A stretch of DNA of 64,000 nt from Myxococcales bacterium (GCA_020633335.1 JACKDU010000012.1:196623-260622), one strand, 5' to 3'; positions 25,082-34,136 are shown, counted from the stretch's first letter. The notes: a model not told the origin generated them from the sequence alone. Numbers and translations are program-made.

Positions 25082-26975
25082 GCGGGCGGCGCCGACGGAG
25101 GAGCACGAGGCCGAGGCCGAGGGCGAGGTCGGCCCCGCCGCCGTCGGGCGCGCCGCTGCGGCAGCCGCAGCCGCCCTCGCCGCCCGAGTCGTCGCCGCCG
25201 CCGGTCGCGGTCGCGGTCGCGGTCGCGCTCGCGCCCCCGCTGCTGCCGCCGCCGCTCGAGCCGCTCGCGCCCCCGGAGGAGCTCGCGTCGCCGCCGCTCG
25301 AGCCGCTCCCCGCCGAGGTGCCCGAGCCGGTGCCGGTGCCGCTGGTCTCGCTCGCCGGCGGCACCAGCCCGCTGACCGGGAGCATCCGCACGTCCTCGGC
25401 GATCACCGAGGGCTGGACCCCGCCGACCGCCGCGAAGGCGTCGAGGGCGATCGCGCCTGACTGATTGGTCATGTTGTTGTCGGCGAGGAACTCGACGTAC
25501 TCGGGGGTGTTCACCAGGTAGAGGAGGCGCACCCGGAGCTCGATGAGGTCGTCGTCGGGATCGTCGGGGGTCTGATCGACGACCTCGGCCGGCGGGAAGG
25601 TGTAGGACGCGGCGTCGACGTGGGGCCAGGTGTTGTCGCCCTGGAGCGCGTAGCGATCGCCGACCGGATCGGTCTCGGGATCGGCCTTGAGGCCCTTCGG
25701 CGGCAGCCGGTTGTCGACCACCCAGTAGTTGTTGCGGAGGAGGTGGAAGGTCGCCTGATCGGCGTAGTCGACGGCGATCGCCTCGTAGCGGCGGACCTGC
25801 GGGTCGTCCTCGGGGCCCTCGCCGTCGAGCCAGCGCCCCGACGAGTAGACCAGCGCGCCGCCGTAGCTCGCGGTCACCTCGATCCACATCACCCGCCCCT
25901 CGGAGTAGCCGGTCGGCAGCTTGTGGCCGCTCTCGTTGGTGACCGTCACGCCGAGGCTCGGGATCCCGGCCTGGAGGTCGACGCTCGCCGGCGCCTCGAC
26001 CTCGAGGGTCGCCGCGCTCGCCAGGGTCCTCTCGATGCTGGCGGCGGCGATGTCGTAGAAGACGTCATCGACCTCGGCGGTGCCGTCGTTCCCGTAGAGG
26101 TGGCGGAGCACCTCGATCATGAAGCGGTTGCCGCCGCCGAGGTCGTGGCGGCGGCCGCCGGTCGGGTGGAGGAGCCCCTCGCTCAGGTACTTGCCGCAGC
26201 CGGCGACGTCCTTGACCGCCGGCATGTGGCAGCCCTGGCAGCTCTGCATGTCACCGCCGCCGGGGCCGAAGGCCGAGTTGCGCCACTCGCTGAAGGTCCG
26301 CTGCTCGTTGAAGGAGACCCCCATCCCTTGCCCCTGATCGTCGACCCGCTCGCGCGGCGTGGTCACGTCGTGGCAGGTGCCGCAGGCCCGCGAGGTCCCG
26401 AGGAAGTCGGTCGAGAGGGCCCACGAGTGGAGCGGCTCCTCGCCGGGCTTGTAGGTCCAGGGGCCCCGCTTCGGGACCTTGCCGTCGATCCCGAGGACGT
26501 CGTCGATCACGTAGCGGGCGTTGCCCGGCGGGGTCTCGCCGTCGTCCATGAGGCGGTGGCAGAAGTCGCACTCGATGCCGCTGCGATCGAGGGGCTCGAG
26601 CGCCGCCAATTCGATCGCGTCGCCGCGGCCGCCGATGAACGCCTGCGGCGCGTGGCAGCGGACGCACTCCTCGGTCTCACCCGGCGCCTCCTCGTCCTGG
26701 TGGGCGATCGCCACGCCGGCCCAGAAGATCGGATCGCGGGCGGCGTTCGCCATCATCGTCCCCTGCCAGGCGATCGGCGCGACCAGGGGGTCCATCTTGG
26801 TCTCGGCGCTGTTCGGGAAGGAGTGGCACTCGGCGCAGTCCTCGGGGTTGGCGAGGGGGTTCTGGAGGCCGCCGGGGGGCGTCGGAGTGGCCGCGGCCGG
26901 CCCCGCCAGGAGCGCGAGGGCGGCCGCCAGAGCCGCGCAGGGGCCGCGCGAGGCGCGATTATGGAGAGGCGACAT
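25062..26975 (-). CDS. pentaheme cytochrome c-like surface protein with MYXO-CTERM tail
   Basis: A 637-residue exported protein. After the signal peptide ('ALAAALALLAGPAAA') there are five CxxCH heme motifs: CAECH, CVRCH, CDFCH, CGTCH and CQGCH, with spaced His residues that could be distal ligands. About residues 330-520 form a beta-rich domain, followed by a long Ser/Gly/Thr linker. The C-terminus 'GGCGCRSGAPDGGGADLALGLGLVLLRRRR' (parts) is a MYXO-CTERM-type sorting signal: Cys motif, membrane helix and Arg cluster. The protein is therefore probably processed and attached to the cell surface, where it could take part in extracellular electron transfer or degrade an unknown substrate. Confidence 0.9.
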   Translation of the reverse strand: MSPLHNRASRGPCAALAAALALLAGPAAATPTPPGGLQNPLANPEDCAECHSFPNSAETKMDPLVAPIAWQGTMMANAARDPIFWAGVAIAHQDEEAPGETEECVRCHAPQAFIGGRGDAIELAALEPLDRSGIECDFCHRLMDDGETPPGNARYVIDDVLGIDGKVPKRGPWTYKPGEEPLHSWALSTDFLGTSRACGTCHDVTTPRERVDDQGQGMGVSFNEQRTFSEWRNSAFGPGGGDMQSCQGCHMPAVKDVAGCGKYLSEGLLHPTGGRRHDLGGGNRFMIEVLRHLYGNDGTAEVDDVFYDIAAASIERTLASAATLEVEAPASVDLQAGIPSLGVTVTNESGHKLPTGYSEGRVMWIEVTASYGGALVYSSGRWLDGEGPEDDPQVRRYEAIAVDYADQATFHLLRNNYWVVDNRLPPKGLKADPETDPVGDRYALQGDNTWPHVDAASYTFPPAEVVDQTPDDPDDDLIELRVRLLYLVNTPEYVEFLADNNMTNQSGAIALDAFAAVGGVQPSVIAEDVRMLPVSGLVPPASETSGTGTGSGTSAGSGSSGGDASSSGGASGSSGGGSSGGASATATATATGGGDDSGGEGGCGCRSGAPDGGGADLALGLGLVLLRRRRPPRARRG

Positions 26976-26995
26976 GATGGGCTATCGTACGCCGG

Positions 26996-27583
26996 ATGCC
27001 GGACGGGAGCGACCGCGGGGAGGGCTGCGACGATCGCGGGATCGTCGGCCGGATCGTCCGCGAGATCGCCGACGCGCTCGCGTCCGCGGGCGTCCTCGCG
27101 CTCCTCGTCGGCGCGTCGACGAGCGGCTGCGCGACGCCCGAGCCCGCGCCCACCAGCCCGTCGACCGCGAGCGCCGGCGAGGCGTCGCCCGCGGGTGAGC
27201 GCGGGGCCGCGGCGCCGGCGACGACGAAGACCGCCAACCCCGATCGCCGCGGCTTCGACAACCAGCCCGACTACGCGGCGGAGGCGGCGGCCCTCCGCGA
27301 GTACGTCGACGGCCGCCTGCCGGCGGCGACCCCCACCGATCCCCGGCGCGCCTGCGAGGCGATGCTGGCGACCGCCGACGCGTTCTACGCGGCGATCGAG
27401 ACCGACGCGCGCCGCCGTGAGGAGGTCGCGGCCGCGCTCCGGTCGTCACGCGAGGACGACCTCCAGAGCTGCGTCGCCGAGACCAGCCCGCGCGCCGCCG
27501 CCTGCGTCTCGCTCCTCCTCACCGACCGGACGGCCGAGCTCCCCTGGCTCGTCGATCAGTGCTCGCGCGCGTACCCGCGGTGA
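26996..27583 (+). CDS. small lipoprotein of unknown function
   Basis: A 195-residue protein with a long N-terminal lead, then a hydrophobic stretch ending in a lipobox-like 'ASTSGC' at about residues 42-47. The mature part has an Ala/Pro/Thr linker and a helical domain with four cysteines ('PRRACEAMLATADAFYAAI', 'DLQSCVAETSPRAAACVSLLL', 'LVDQCSRAYPR'). The start lies only 20 bases from the divergent cytochrome start, so a promoter for either gene must overlap coding sequence. No better start codon was found downstream. The next gene, a CapA-family protein, follows 70 bases later on the same strand. Confidence 0.62.
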   Translation: MPDGSDRGEGCDDRGIVGRIVREIADALASAGVLALLVGASTSGCATPEPAPTSPSTASAGEASPAGERGAAAPATTKTANPDRRGFDNQPDYAAEAAALREYVDGRLPAATPTDPRRACEAMLATADAFYAAIETDARRREEVAAALRSSREDDLQSCVAETSPRAAACVSLLLTDRTAELPWLVDQCSRAYPR

Positions 27584-27653
27584 GGGCCCCGGGGCCGACC
27601 GCGGCGTCCCCCGCAAAGTGGCCGGGGGCGGCGATCTGCGGCATCCTCCCGCC

Positions 27654-28961
27654 GTGCTCCGCCCCCTCGCCGGCGCCCTCGCGGGCCTCGTCACCGTCAG
27701 CCTCCTCGCCGTCGGCGGCTGCGGCTTCTCGCACGACGGCTACGCCGACAGCCGCACCGAGCCGCCGCCGACCCCGAAGGCCTCGCCCCCCGAGCCGGTC
27801 GCCGCGGCGCCGATCGACGCCGCGGAGGAGGACGAGGAGCGTGAGCGGGCCCCGGCAGAGGACGCCCCGCGGGCGCGCCCGAGCGAGGATCTCGAGATCA
27901 CCTTCGTCGGCGACATCATCTTCGGCCGCTTCCGCGAGGGCGGGTATGACCCGATCCCCGGCCCGGACGACCAGCCCTTCGCCGAGATCAAGGCGCTGAT
28001 GGCCGCCGACATCGTCGTCGGCAACCTCGAGACGCCGATGGCCCGGACGCTCCCGGACGACTCGCCGATCGGCGCGACCTTCCGCTTCGGCGCGGCCGCC
28101 GAGAACGCCAAGCACCTCGTCGACGGCGGCCTCACGGCCCTCAGCCTCGCCAACAACCACGCCTTCGACCTGCGGGCGATGGGGATGCGCGAGACCCCGC
28201 AGATCCTCGCCGAGAAGGGCCTCGTCGCGCTCGGGGCGGCCCGCGAGGAGGACCCGCTCTTCCGGGTCGAGACGATCGAGCGCAAGGGGTGGAGGGTCGC
28301 CTTCATCGCCGTGACCACCCGGCGCAACGCCCCCGACTTCGAGGGCGCGCCGCGGGTCCCCTTCACCGCCGCCCGCGACCTCGAGGCCAACCTCGGCGAG
28401 CTCATCGACGGCGCCCGCCAGACCCACGACGCGATCTTCGTCGTCATCCACTGGGGCGACGAGTACGCGGACGCGCCGGCGAAGGTGCAGGAGCGGGCGG
28501 CCCGGCGGCTCATCGAGCGCGGCGTCACCGGCGTGATCGGCCACCACCCGCACGTCCTCCAGGGGATCGAGCGCCACCGCCACGGCGTGATCGCCTACTC
28601 GCTCGGCAACTTCCTCTTCGAGAACACCAACGAGATCCCGCGGCAGACCGGAGTGCTCCGCCTCCACCTCGACGCCGATCAGGGCTGCGTCGACGAGCTC
28701 CGCTTCCACCCCGCCTACGTCAAGCGGATCCCCTCGCCACACCCGGTGCCGGCGACCAAGGGGATGGGCAAGGTCGTCCGCGGGCGGATGGAGACCCTGA
28801 GCCGCGACCTCAAGACCAAGCTCGAGCGCGACGGCGAGGACCTGGTGCTCCGCGGCTTCGAGTGCCCGCCGGTGATCCCCGAGGTCGCGGCGCCGAGCGA
28901 GCTCGGCGAGGGCGAGGGCGAGGGCGAGGGCGCTGGCGCGGACGCGGGCGACGAAGCCTAG
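27654..28961 (+). CDS. CapA-family metallophosphatase-like lipoprotein
   Basis: A 435-residue protein starting at a GTG (27654); a signal peptide follows directly and ends in the lipobox 'LAVGGC'. After a Pro/Glu-rich tether (to about residue 80) the CapA/PgsA domain shows 'ITFVGDIIFGR', 'IVVGNLETPM', 'LTALSLANNHAFD', 'VIHWGDEYADAP' and 'VTGVIGHHPHVLQG', the conserved blocks that carry the metal ligands of this calcineurin-like fold. Family members act in poly-gamma-glutamate capsule synthesis, but no capBC genes are nearby, so the substrate is open. The C-terminus ends in a Glu-Gly repeat ('GEGEGEGEGAG'). The stop codon overlaps that of the convergent methyltransferase-like gene. Confidence 0.88.
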   Translation: MLRPLAGALAGLVTVSLLAVGGCGFSHDGYADSRTEPPPTPKASPPEPVAAAPIDAAEEDEERERAPAEDAPRARPSEDLEITFVGDIIFGRFREGGYDPIPGPDDQPFAEIKALMAADIVVGNLETPMARTLPDDSPIGATFRFGAAAENAKHLVDGGLTALSLANNHAFDLRAMGMRETPQILAEKGLVALGAAREEDPLFRVETIERKGWRVAFIAVTTRRNAPDFEGAPRVPFTAARDLEANLGELIDGARQTHDAIFVVIHWGDEYADAPAKVQERAARRLIERGVTGVIGHHPHVLQGIERHRHGVIAYSLGNFLFENTNEIPRQTGVLRLHLDADQGCVDELRFHPAYVKRIPSPHPVPATKGMGKVVRGRMETLSRDLKTKLERDGEDLVLRGFECPPVIPEVAAPSELGEGEGEGEGAGADAGDEA

Positions 28962-30766
28962 CGGGCGCGACCTCGGGGATCACCGGCGAGCGCGGCCAGG
29001 AGGAGCCTCTCCAGCGGGGCGGTCGAGCCGGCGGCGCGCTCGTGGACGACCCTCTCCTGGACGGCGAGCGGCGGCAGCGGGATCGGCAGCGCGCCGAGAT
29101 CCGCGAGCCGGATCCGCGTCTGCCGGGTCGCGCCGACTGCGTGGAGGCGGAGCCAGCGCTGGTACTCGTCGCTAGCGAGGAGCACCTCGAGGTAGCGCAT
29201 GTCGAGCACCTCGCCCGCGGCGCCACGACGGATGATCACGAAGCCGTCGCCGGCGACCCGGCCGTCGGCCGCGGCCGCCGCGTCGACGCGGAGCGTGCGT
29301 CCGACGTCGCTCTTGCGGGCGAGGAGGAGGTCGTCCTCGCGGAGCGCGTCGTCGCCTCGCACCTCCGCCCGCGGGATGAAGACGGCCCGCGCCTTGCGCT
29401 TCGGATCGAGGTCGCGGACGCGGACGAGGCGGAGCGAGCCGCCGGACGCGGCGCGTCGCCGCCGCTGCGCCGCCCGCCGATGGCGTCGCCCCGAGATCAC
29501 CAGGGCGGACTCGGCGAGCGGACGGATCGGCACGCCGCGGCGCTCGAGGGCCTCGACCAGCGCCGGCCGCCGCTCGCCCGCGGGCGAGAGGAGGACCATC
29601 GCCGAGTTCCCCTCGTAGAACGCCCGCGGCGCGACGAAGCGGTGGATGAAGCCGAGCGCGGAGGGATCGCAGATCCGCTCGAGGGCGCGGGTCGCCGCCG
29701 CCTGATCGACGACGCCGTCGAAGTCCTCGGGCGCCGGCGTGGCGATCCCGACCGGGGCGCCGAGCTCCGACGCGCGCGCGGGTCGGCGGATCGAGAGGAT
29801 CACCGCGCGGCGGAAGGGGGTGAAGAGCTCGCCGGGTACGACGATGATCTCGTCGACCGCGAACTCGGTGAAGAGGCGGCGGCGGCGGGCCTCGCCGGAG
29901 GCGTGGAAGAGGACGCCGAAGGAGCAGAGCGCGACCAGGCGGCCGCCGGGCCGCAGGCGACCGAGGTTCTTCAGGAGCTCGTCGAGCTCGTGATCGCGGG
30001 GCAGCGAGGCCGCGCCGCGGCGACGCGCGCTCCACTCCCCGTGGAGGAGGACGCGATCGAAGCCAGGCGCCGCGCCGACCTCCGCGTCGGTGACGAGCTC
30101 GATCTGCGTCCGCCCGTGGAGCAGGCAGCGGACCAGCCCGAGGAGGGTCCGCCCCGGCCGCTCGCCGACGGCGGTGGGCAGGACGCCCTCGGGCGCGTGC
30201 CGGAGGTAGGTCGCCGCCGAGAGGCCGACGTCGAAGCAGGGGTCGAGGAGGCGCTGCCCCGCCTCAAGCTCGAGCATCGCGTACATCAGCTCGGCGAGGC
30301 GCCGCGAGGGCGCGCCGAGGCTGCGCTCGGCGCTGACCGGGTGCGCCTGGGCGATCACGAGGTCGAGCAGGTGGGCGAAGAAGAGCTCGGGGTGGCGTCG
30401 GAGCTGGGGGTTGTCGAGGACGTGAGCGTAGGCCTTGACCAGCGCCTTGACGACCCGGACGTTCGCGGCGTAGCGCGTCGTGAGCTGGCCGGCGAGCGCC
30501 TCGACGTCGGCGCCGCCGGTCGCCGCGATCCGCCCCTGGAGCGCGCTCGTCAGCGCCTCGGGGAGGCCGGGGAAGACCGGTCCCGCGCCCGGCAGGCACA
30601 TCAGGACCACCATCGCCAGGAACTCGATCGGCTCGTCGCCGGCGAGCCCGCTCTCGGGGCGCCGCGCCAGCGCCCGCAGGAGCGGCTTCGCCGACGCGTC
30701 GAGGGATCGCTCGACCTCCGGGGGGAGGGCCCGGGTGCGAACGATCTCCTGGTCGAGAAGGGTCAT
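28958..30766 (-). CDS. type I (HsdM-like) methyltransferase-like protein lacking catalytic motif, with HsdS-like tail
   Basis: A 602-residue protein that follows the layout of N6-adenine methyltransferases of type I systems: helical N-terminus, then 'LLDPCFDVGLSAATYL' (173-188) where HsdM has the SAM loop, 'LLGLVRCLLHGRTQIELVTD' (the NLLLHG region), 'LRPGGRLVALCSFGVLF' and 'ELFTPFRRAVILSIRR'. The catalytic NPPF/DPPY motif is replaced by 'VLLHGEWS' (239-246). The C-terminal 80 residues resemble the half-repeat of specificity subunits ('LRLADLGALPIPLPPLAVQERVV'-type; seen as 'IRLADLGALPIPLPPLAVQE'). No hsdR or hsdS gene is near. It is probably a DNA-binding or inactive homologue. Confidence 0.72.
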   Translation of the reverse strand: MTLLDQEIVRTRALPPEVERSLDASAKPLLRALARRPESGLAGDEPIEFLAMVVLMCLPGAGPVFPGLPEALTSALQGRIAATGGADVEALAGQLTTRYAANVRVVKALVKAYAHVLDNPQLRRHPELFFAHLLDLVIAQAHPVSAERSLGAPSRRLAELMYAMLELEAGQRLLDPCFDVGLSAATYLRHAPEGVLPTAVGERPGRTLLGLVRCLLHGRTQIELVTDAEVGAAPGFDRVLLHGEWSARRRGAASLPRDHELDELLKNLGRLRPGGRLVALCSFGVLFHASGEARRRRLFTEFAVDEIIVVPGELFTPFRRAVILSIRRPARASELGAPVGIATPAPEDFDGVVDQAAATRALERICDPSALGFIHRFVAPRAFYEGNSAMVLLSPAGERRPALVEALERRGVPIRPLAESALVISGRRHRRAAQRRRRAASGGSLRLVRVRDLDPKRKARAVFIPRAEVRGDDALREDDLLLARKSDVGRTLRVDAAAAADGRVAGDGFVIIRRGAAGEVLDMRYLEVLLASDEYQRWLRLHAVGATRQTRIRLADLGALPIPLPPLAVQERVVHERAAGSTAPLERLLLAALAGDPRGRAR

Positions 30767-30827
30767 CCGATCACGCCGACGATACGCGAGCGGCGCGGGA
30801 TCGACCAGGGGGCATGGGGGTCGTGGG

Positions 30828-30854
30828 GCCAGCAGGGCCAGCGGGCCCAGCAGG
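30828..30854. repeat. three tandem 9-base units
   Basis: GCCAGCAGG, GCCAGCGGG and CCCAGCAGG follow each other without a gap in the spacer between two divergent genes (162 bases). The rest of the spacer shows nothing else. Too short to assign a role. Confidence 0.5.
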
Positions 30855-30928
30855 CCCTGGAGCCGCTGGGCCGGTGAATTCGGGGGGCGGCGAGCACCGC
30901 GGCGAGGCGGCGAGGCTATGATGCCGCG

Positions 30929-32071
30929 ATGGAGAGTGAGCTCGACCTCTCGGAGCGGCGCCTCTCGCTGCCGACGATCTGGCGGGTGATCGGCGGGATG
31001 GGGATCGCCGCCGTCGCCCTCTGCCTCCTCGCCGCCGCCCTCGGGAGCGAGGGGCCGCTGATCTTCGTCGCCATGATCGCGGGGATCGTCGCCCTGATCA
31101 CCTTCGGTGTGATCATCACCTCGATCGTCGGCCTCAGCCGGCGGCCGGACGATCGCGGTTTCTTCGCGGCCTCGTTGATCGGCGCGATCGTCCTCCTGCC
31201 GGTCTCGCTCCTCTCGTCGCTGATCGCGGTCCTCTTCGCCTCCGGCCCGGCGATCGCCCCCTGGGGCCGGCCGCTGCGGATCCGCGGCAAGATGGTCCAC
31301 CCCGAGCTGCGCCCCGGCGGCGCGTGGGCAGCGGGCCCGAGCCCGGAGGTCGACGGCCTCTCGCCGGCGACCCGCGAGGCCCTGGCGACCCTCTGGCACC
31401 ACGACGCCCAGAAGGAGCACGCGAGCGTCCCCGCCTTCTCGCGCCTCGCCTGGCTCCTCGCGGGCCTCGGCGCGCCGGCCGAGCTCCTCGAGGAGACCCA
31501 CCGCGCGGGCGTCCAGGAGATCGACCACGCCCGCCGCTGCTTCGCCCTCGCGGGCGGCTACGCCGGCGCGTCGCTCACGGTCGAGCCGATCCCCGAGATC
31601 CTCCAGGCGCCGCTCGGGGTCGGCCGCGATCCCCTCCTCGCGGTCGCCCTCGAGAGCCTCCGCGACGGCTGCCTGGTCGAGGATTTTAACGCCGACGTCG
31701 CGGCGATCGCCGCCGAGCACGCCCGCGATCCCGCGGCCCGCGAGCTCGCGACGATCATCGCCCGCGACGAGCGCGAGCACGCGGCGCTCGCCTGGGCGGT
31801 CGTCGCCTGGTGCGTCGAGGTCGGCGGCGAGCGCATGCGGCGGGCGATCGCCGAAGCCGCTGACGATCTCCCGAAGGAGGGGCCGAAGGCCTACGCCGAT
31901 CACGAGGCGGCGATTGTCGCGGCCGCTGACCCGCAGGCGATGATCGACCACGGTCGGGTGCCGGCCGAGCGCTGGGCGGGGATCTACGCCAGGCGGCGGG
32001 CGCTGACCTGCGCGCGGGTGAAGGCGATGCTGGCTGGGGCTCCGGCGACGGACGCGGCGCGGGCGGCCTGA
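30929..32071 (+). CDS. membrane protein with ferritin-like diiron domain
   Basis: A 380-residue protein. Residues 15-110 hold three hydrophobic segments ('VIGGMGIAAVALCLLAAAL', 'PLIFVAMIAGIVALITFGVII', 'ASLIGAIVLLPVSLLSSLIA'). The C-terminal domain is a ferritin-like four-helix bundle with the metal-binding pattern 'HHDAQKEHASVPAF', 'HRAGVQEIDHARRC', 'LRDGCLVEDFNADVAAI' and 'IIARDEREHAALAWAVV', that is, Glu and Glu-x-x-His pairs in four helices. Membrane-anchored ferritin-like proteins of this type occur widely in Myxococcota; their reaction is not known to me. The gene is divergent from the methyltransferase-like gene and stands alone. Confidence 0.82.
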   Translation: MESELDLSERRLSLPTIWRVIGGMGIAAVALCLLAAALGSEGPLIFVAMIAGIVALITFGVIITSIVGLSRRPDDRGFFAASLIGAIVLLPVSLLSSLIAVLFASGPAIAPWGRPLRIRGKMVHPELRPGGAWAAGPSPEVDGLSPATREALATLWHHDAQKEHASVPAFSRLAWLLAGLGAPAELLEETHRAGVQEIDHARRCFALAGGYAGASLTVEPIPEILQAPLGVGRDPLLAVALESLRDGCLVEDFNADVAAIAAEHARDPAARELATIIARDEREHAALAWAVVAWCVEVGGERMRRAIAEAADDLPKEGPKAYADHEAAIVAAADPQAMIDHGRVPAERWAGIYARRRALTCARVKAMLAGAPATDAARAA

Positions 32072-32204
32072 GGCCGTCTGGGCGGCTCGTCTTCGCGTCG
32101 TCGCCGATGGGCGCCGCGGCGTCCGCGCGGATGGGTTTCTGGCGAGCGCGGCGCAACGGCGGTCGGGGGTGGCCGACTGGAGAGCCACCCCAGGGAGACC
32201 CAAC

Positions 32205-33458
32205 ATGTCCCGCGAATCGCTCTTCGTGATGATCTTCGGCGTCGTCGCCCTCGGCCTCGGCGTCCACTCCTACCAAAAGACCGAGCGCGCGCTCGCCGAG
32301 GCGTCGAAGAAGTACGACATCGGCAATAGCCCACTGATCCCCCACATCTTCGGGCGCTCGCCGGACCCCGACGGCGCCGCCGAGGCGTCGGAGAAGCTCG
32401 AGAGCGGCGACAAGGGCATGATCCCCCACATCTTCGGGCGCTCGCCGGCCCGCGCCGGCGTCGCCGAGCCCGGTGACCGGGTTGGCGCCGCGTCCCTCTC
32501 CACCAGCGACATTCGGGTGATGAGCGACCACCCCTTCATCATCGAGGTCCAGGGTACGCCCCATCTCCTCGCCCGGGTGAGCCCCAGATTCCGTGGGGAC
32601 ACGGTGCGACTCCAGCCCCTCTCGGGGGGCGCGCCCGTCTGGGAGCGCCCCCTCAAGGGGGGGAACAAGAAGTACTCGACGGCGCTCTACTACGATGAGC
32701 TCGACGGGCTCGCCCTCATCGCCGAGGGCTTCCAGATCGCCGCGGTCACGGTCGAGACCGGCGAGGAGCGCTGGTCCGCAGCGCTCTCCGACGAGGTCGA
32801 GGCGATCGGGCGCCGCGACGGCGACCTCGTCGTGCGGACCAAGGACGAGCAGGATCGTAGGATCAATCCCGCGAGCGGCGCCGTGACGCCCGCGACCCTC
32901 GGGCCCGCCGAGGGCGAGCGCCTCCGCGACGACAGTCGATTGAGATCCTACGTGGACCGTATCTATGATCATATCATGCCGCTCGATGGACTGGCGATCG
33001 AGCTCTTCCTCTGCGGCCCGGGACACCGGCGCCCGGACTTCGGCGACCTGGATCGGCTCCCGTGCTCCGACACCCACGGGCTCCTCTTCGCCACGCGTCG
33101 CCCCGGGACCAGCCTCCCCTTCCTCGTCGGCTATGACACGACGACTCAGGTGGAGCGCTGGCGCCGACCCCTCCTCAGCCCGGAGGACCCCGTCGAGACC
33201 TCGAGTGAGGAGCCGAGCGTCGCCCGGATCGGTGATGATGTCGTCGTCGCCTATGGTGAATTCGCGCCGAGGATCCTGCGGGTCGGTCTCGAGGACGGGT
33301 CCCTGCGCTGGGAGAAGCGGCTGCCGGGCGACGCGCGCTTCGGCGTCTTCGTGACCCACACGGGCGGGCTCCTCCTCGTCAAGGACGACGGCGCGCTCCG
33401 GAGTCTGGATCCCGAGAGCGGTGAGCTTCGCGGCTGCATCGGCCGCTGCGACGAATAG
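32205..33458 (+). CDS. membrane-anchored PQQ-like beta-propeller protein with duplicated motif
   Basis: A 417-residue protein. ATG 32205 is chosen because 'AGGGAG' lies seven bases upstream and the N-terminal anchor helix 'LFVMIFGVVALGLGV' starts there. Residues 45-53 and 73-81 repeat the peptide IPHIFGRSP in a charged linker. The rest looks like a PQQ/YVTN-type propeller: 'VTVETGEERWSAALSDEVEAIGRRDGDLVVRT', 'VGYDTTTQVERWRRPLLS', 'VGLEDGSLRWEKRLPGD', 'LKDDGALRSLDPESGEL'-type blades. No catalytic motif is visible; such proteins often serve as binding scaffolds. Composition is somewhat less GC-rich than that of its neighbours. Confidence 0.75.
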   Translation: MSRESLFVMIFGVVALGLGVHSYQKTERALAEASKKYDIGNSPLIPHIFGRSPDPDGAAEASEKLESGDKGMIPHIFGRSPARAGVAEPGDRVGAASLSTSDIRVMSDHPFIIEVQGTPHLLARVSPRFRGDTVRLQPLSGGAPVWERPLKGGNKKYSTALYYDELDGLALIAEGFQIAAVTVETGEERWSAALSDEVEAIGRRDGDLVVRTKDEQDRRINPASGAVTPATLGPAEGERLRDDSRLRSYVDRIYDHIMPLDGLAIELFLCGPGHRRPDFGDLDRLPCSDTHGLLFATRRPGTSLPFLVGYDTTTQVERWRRPLLSPEDPVETSSEEPSVARIGDDVVVAYGEFAPRILRVGLEDGSLRWEKRLPGDARFGVFVTHTGGLLLVKDDGALRSLDPESGELRGCIGRCDE

Positions 33459-33476
33459 GAATCTGCGGGGGGCCCG

Positions 33477-34136
33477 TCAGGGACGGGCCGTCGTCCCCCG
33501 CACCCAGTCCCAGAGCGGCAACACGACGTTGAAATTGTAGCGCCGCATCTTCCGCGGATCGTGGTGGATCTCGTGGTGGCGCGCGAGCCAGCGGATCACC
33601 CCGAGGCGGCCGATCGGGTGGCCGATCGGCAGATGAAACGAGAGGTGGAGGAGCTCGTAGGAGACCACGTAGAGCATGCTCGTCGCCATCACCAGGAGGC
33701 CGACGTTGGCCCCGAAGGCGAGCGCCAGGAGGCCGCAGATCGGCACCAGCGCGAGCGCGAGCGCGGCGATCGCCCACCAGGGGAGGAGGATCGTCCACCA
33801 CTCGTGGGGCCCGGCGACCGCCATGTCGCCGTCGACGAAGATCCGGTGGTGGCCGATGTGGGCGTCGTAGGTCCACTGGAAGGGCGGCGTCCGGCGGTGG
33901 AGGAGGTCGCGATGGAAGCGCCACTCGGCCGCGTTGGCGACGATCCAGTGGAGCGGCACCGCGAGGAGCTCGATCGCCTGGAGATCGCGGAGCAGGCCGA
34001 TCGACAGCGCCGCGACGCTGAGCCCGAAGACGACGACGAAGCCGAGGTGACGCGCGGGCGAGTAGGGGCCGCGGCGGTAGGCGTCGATGAGCGCCCGGCG
34101 GGCGGCATGCGAGCGCGGGACGTCGACCTCGTCCAT
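33477..34136 (-). CDS. fatty-acid hydroxylase / sterol desaturase family membrane protein
   Basis: A 219-residue integral membrane protein with several hydrophobic segments and the His clusters of the family: 'HRDLLHRR', 'HIGHHRIF', 'ELLHLSFH' and 'RHHEIHHDPRKM'. These bind a diiron centre that hydroxylates or desaturates a lipid chain. Bacterial members modify fatty acids, carotenoids or hopanoids; the substrate here cannot be told. It is the only gene on the minus strand between the propeller protein and the rhomboid gene, ending 18 bases from the convergent propeller gene. Confidence 0.88.
   Translation of the reverse strand: MDEVDVPRSHAARRALIDAYRRGPYSPARHLGFVVVFGLSVAALSIGLLRDLQAIELLAVPLHWIVANAAEWRFHRDLLHRRTPPFQWTYDAHIGHHRIFVDGDMAVAGPHEWWTILLPWWAIAALALALVPICGLLALAFGANVGLLVMATSMLYVVSYELLHLSFHLPIGHPIGRLGVIRWLARHHEIHHDPRKMRRYNFNVVLPLWDWVRGTTARP

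Noticed and set aside
28908..28940. GAGGGC repeats that look like a microsatellite
   Set aside because: They encode the Glu-Gly end of the CapA-family protein and are short; kept only as a remark.
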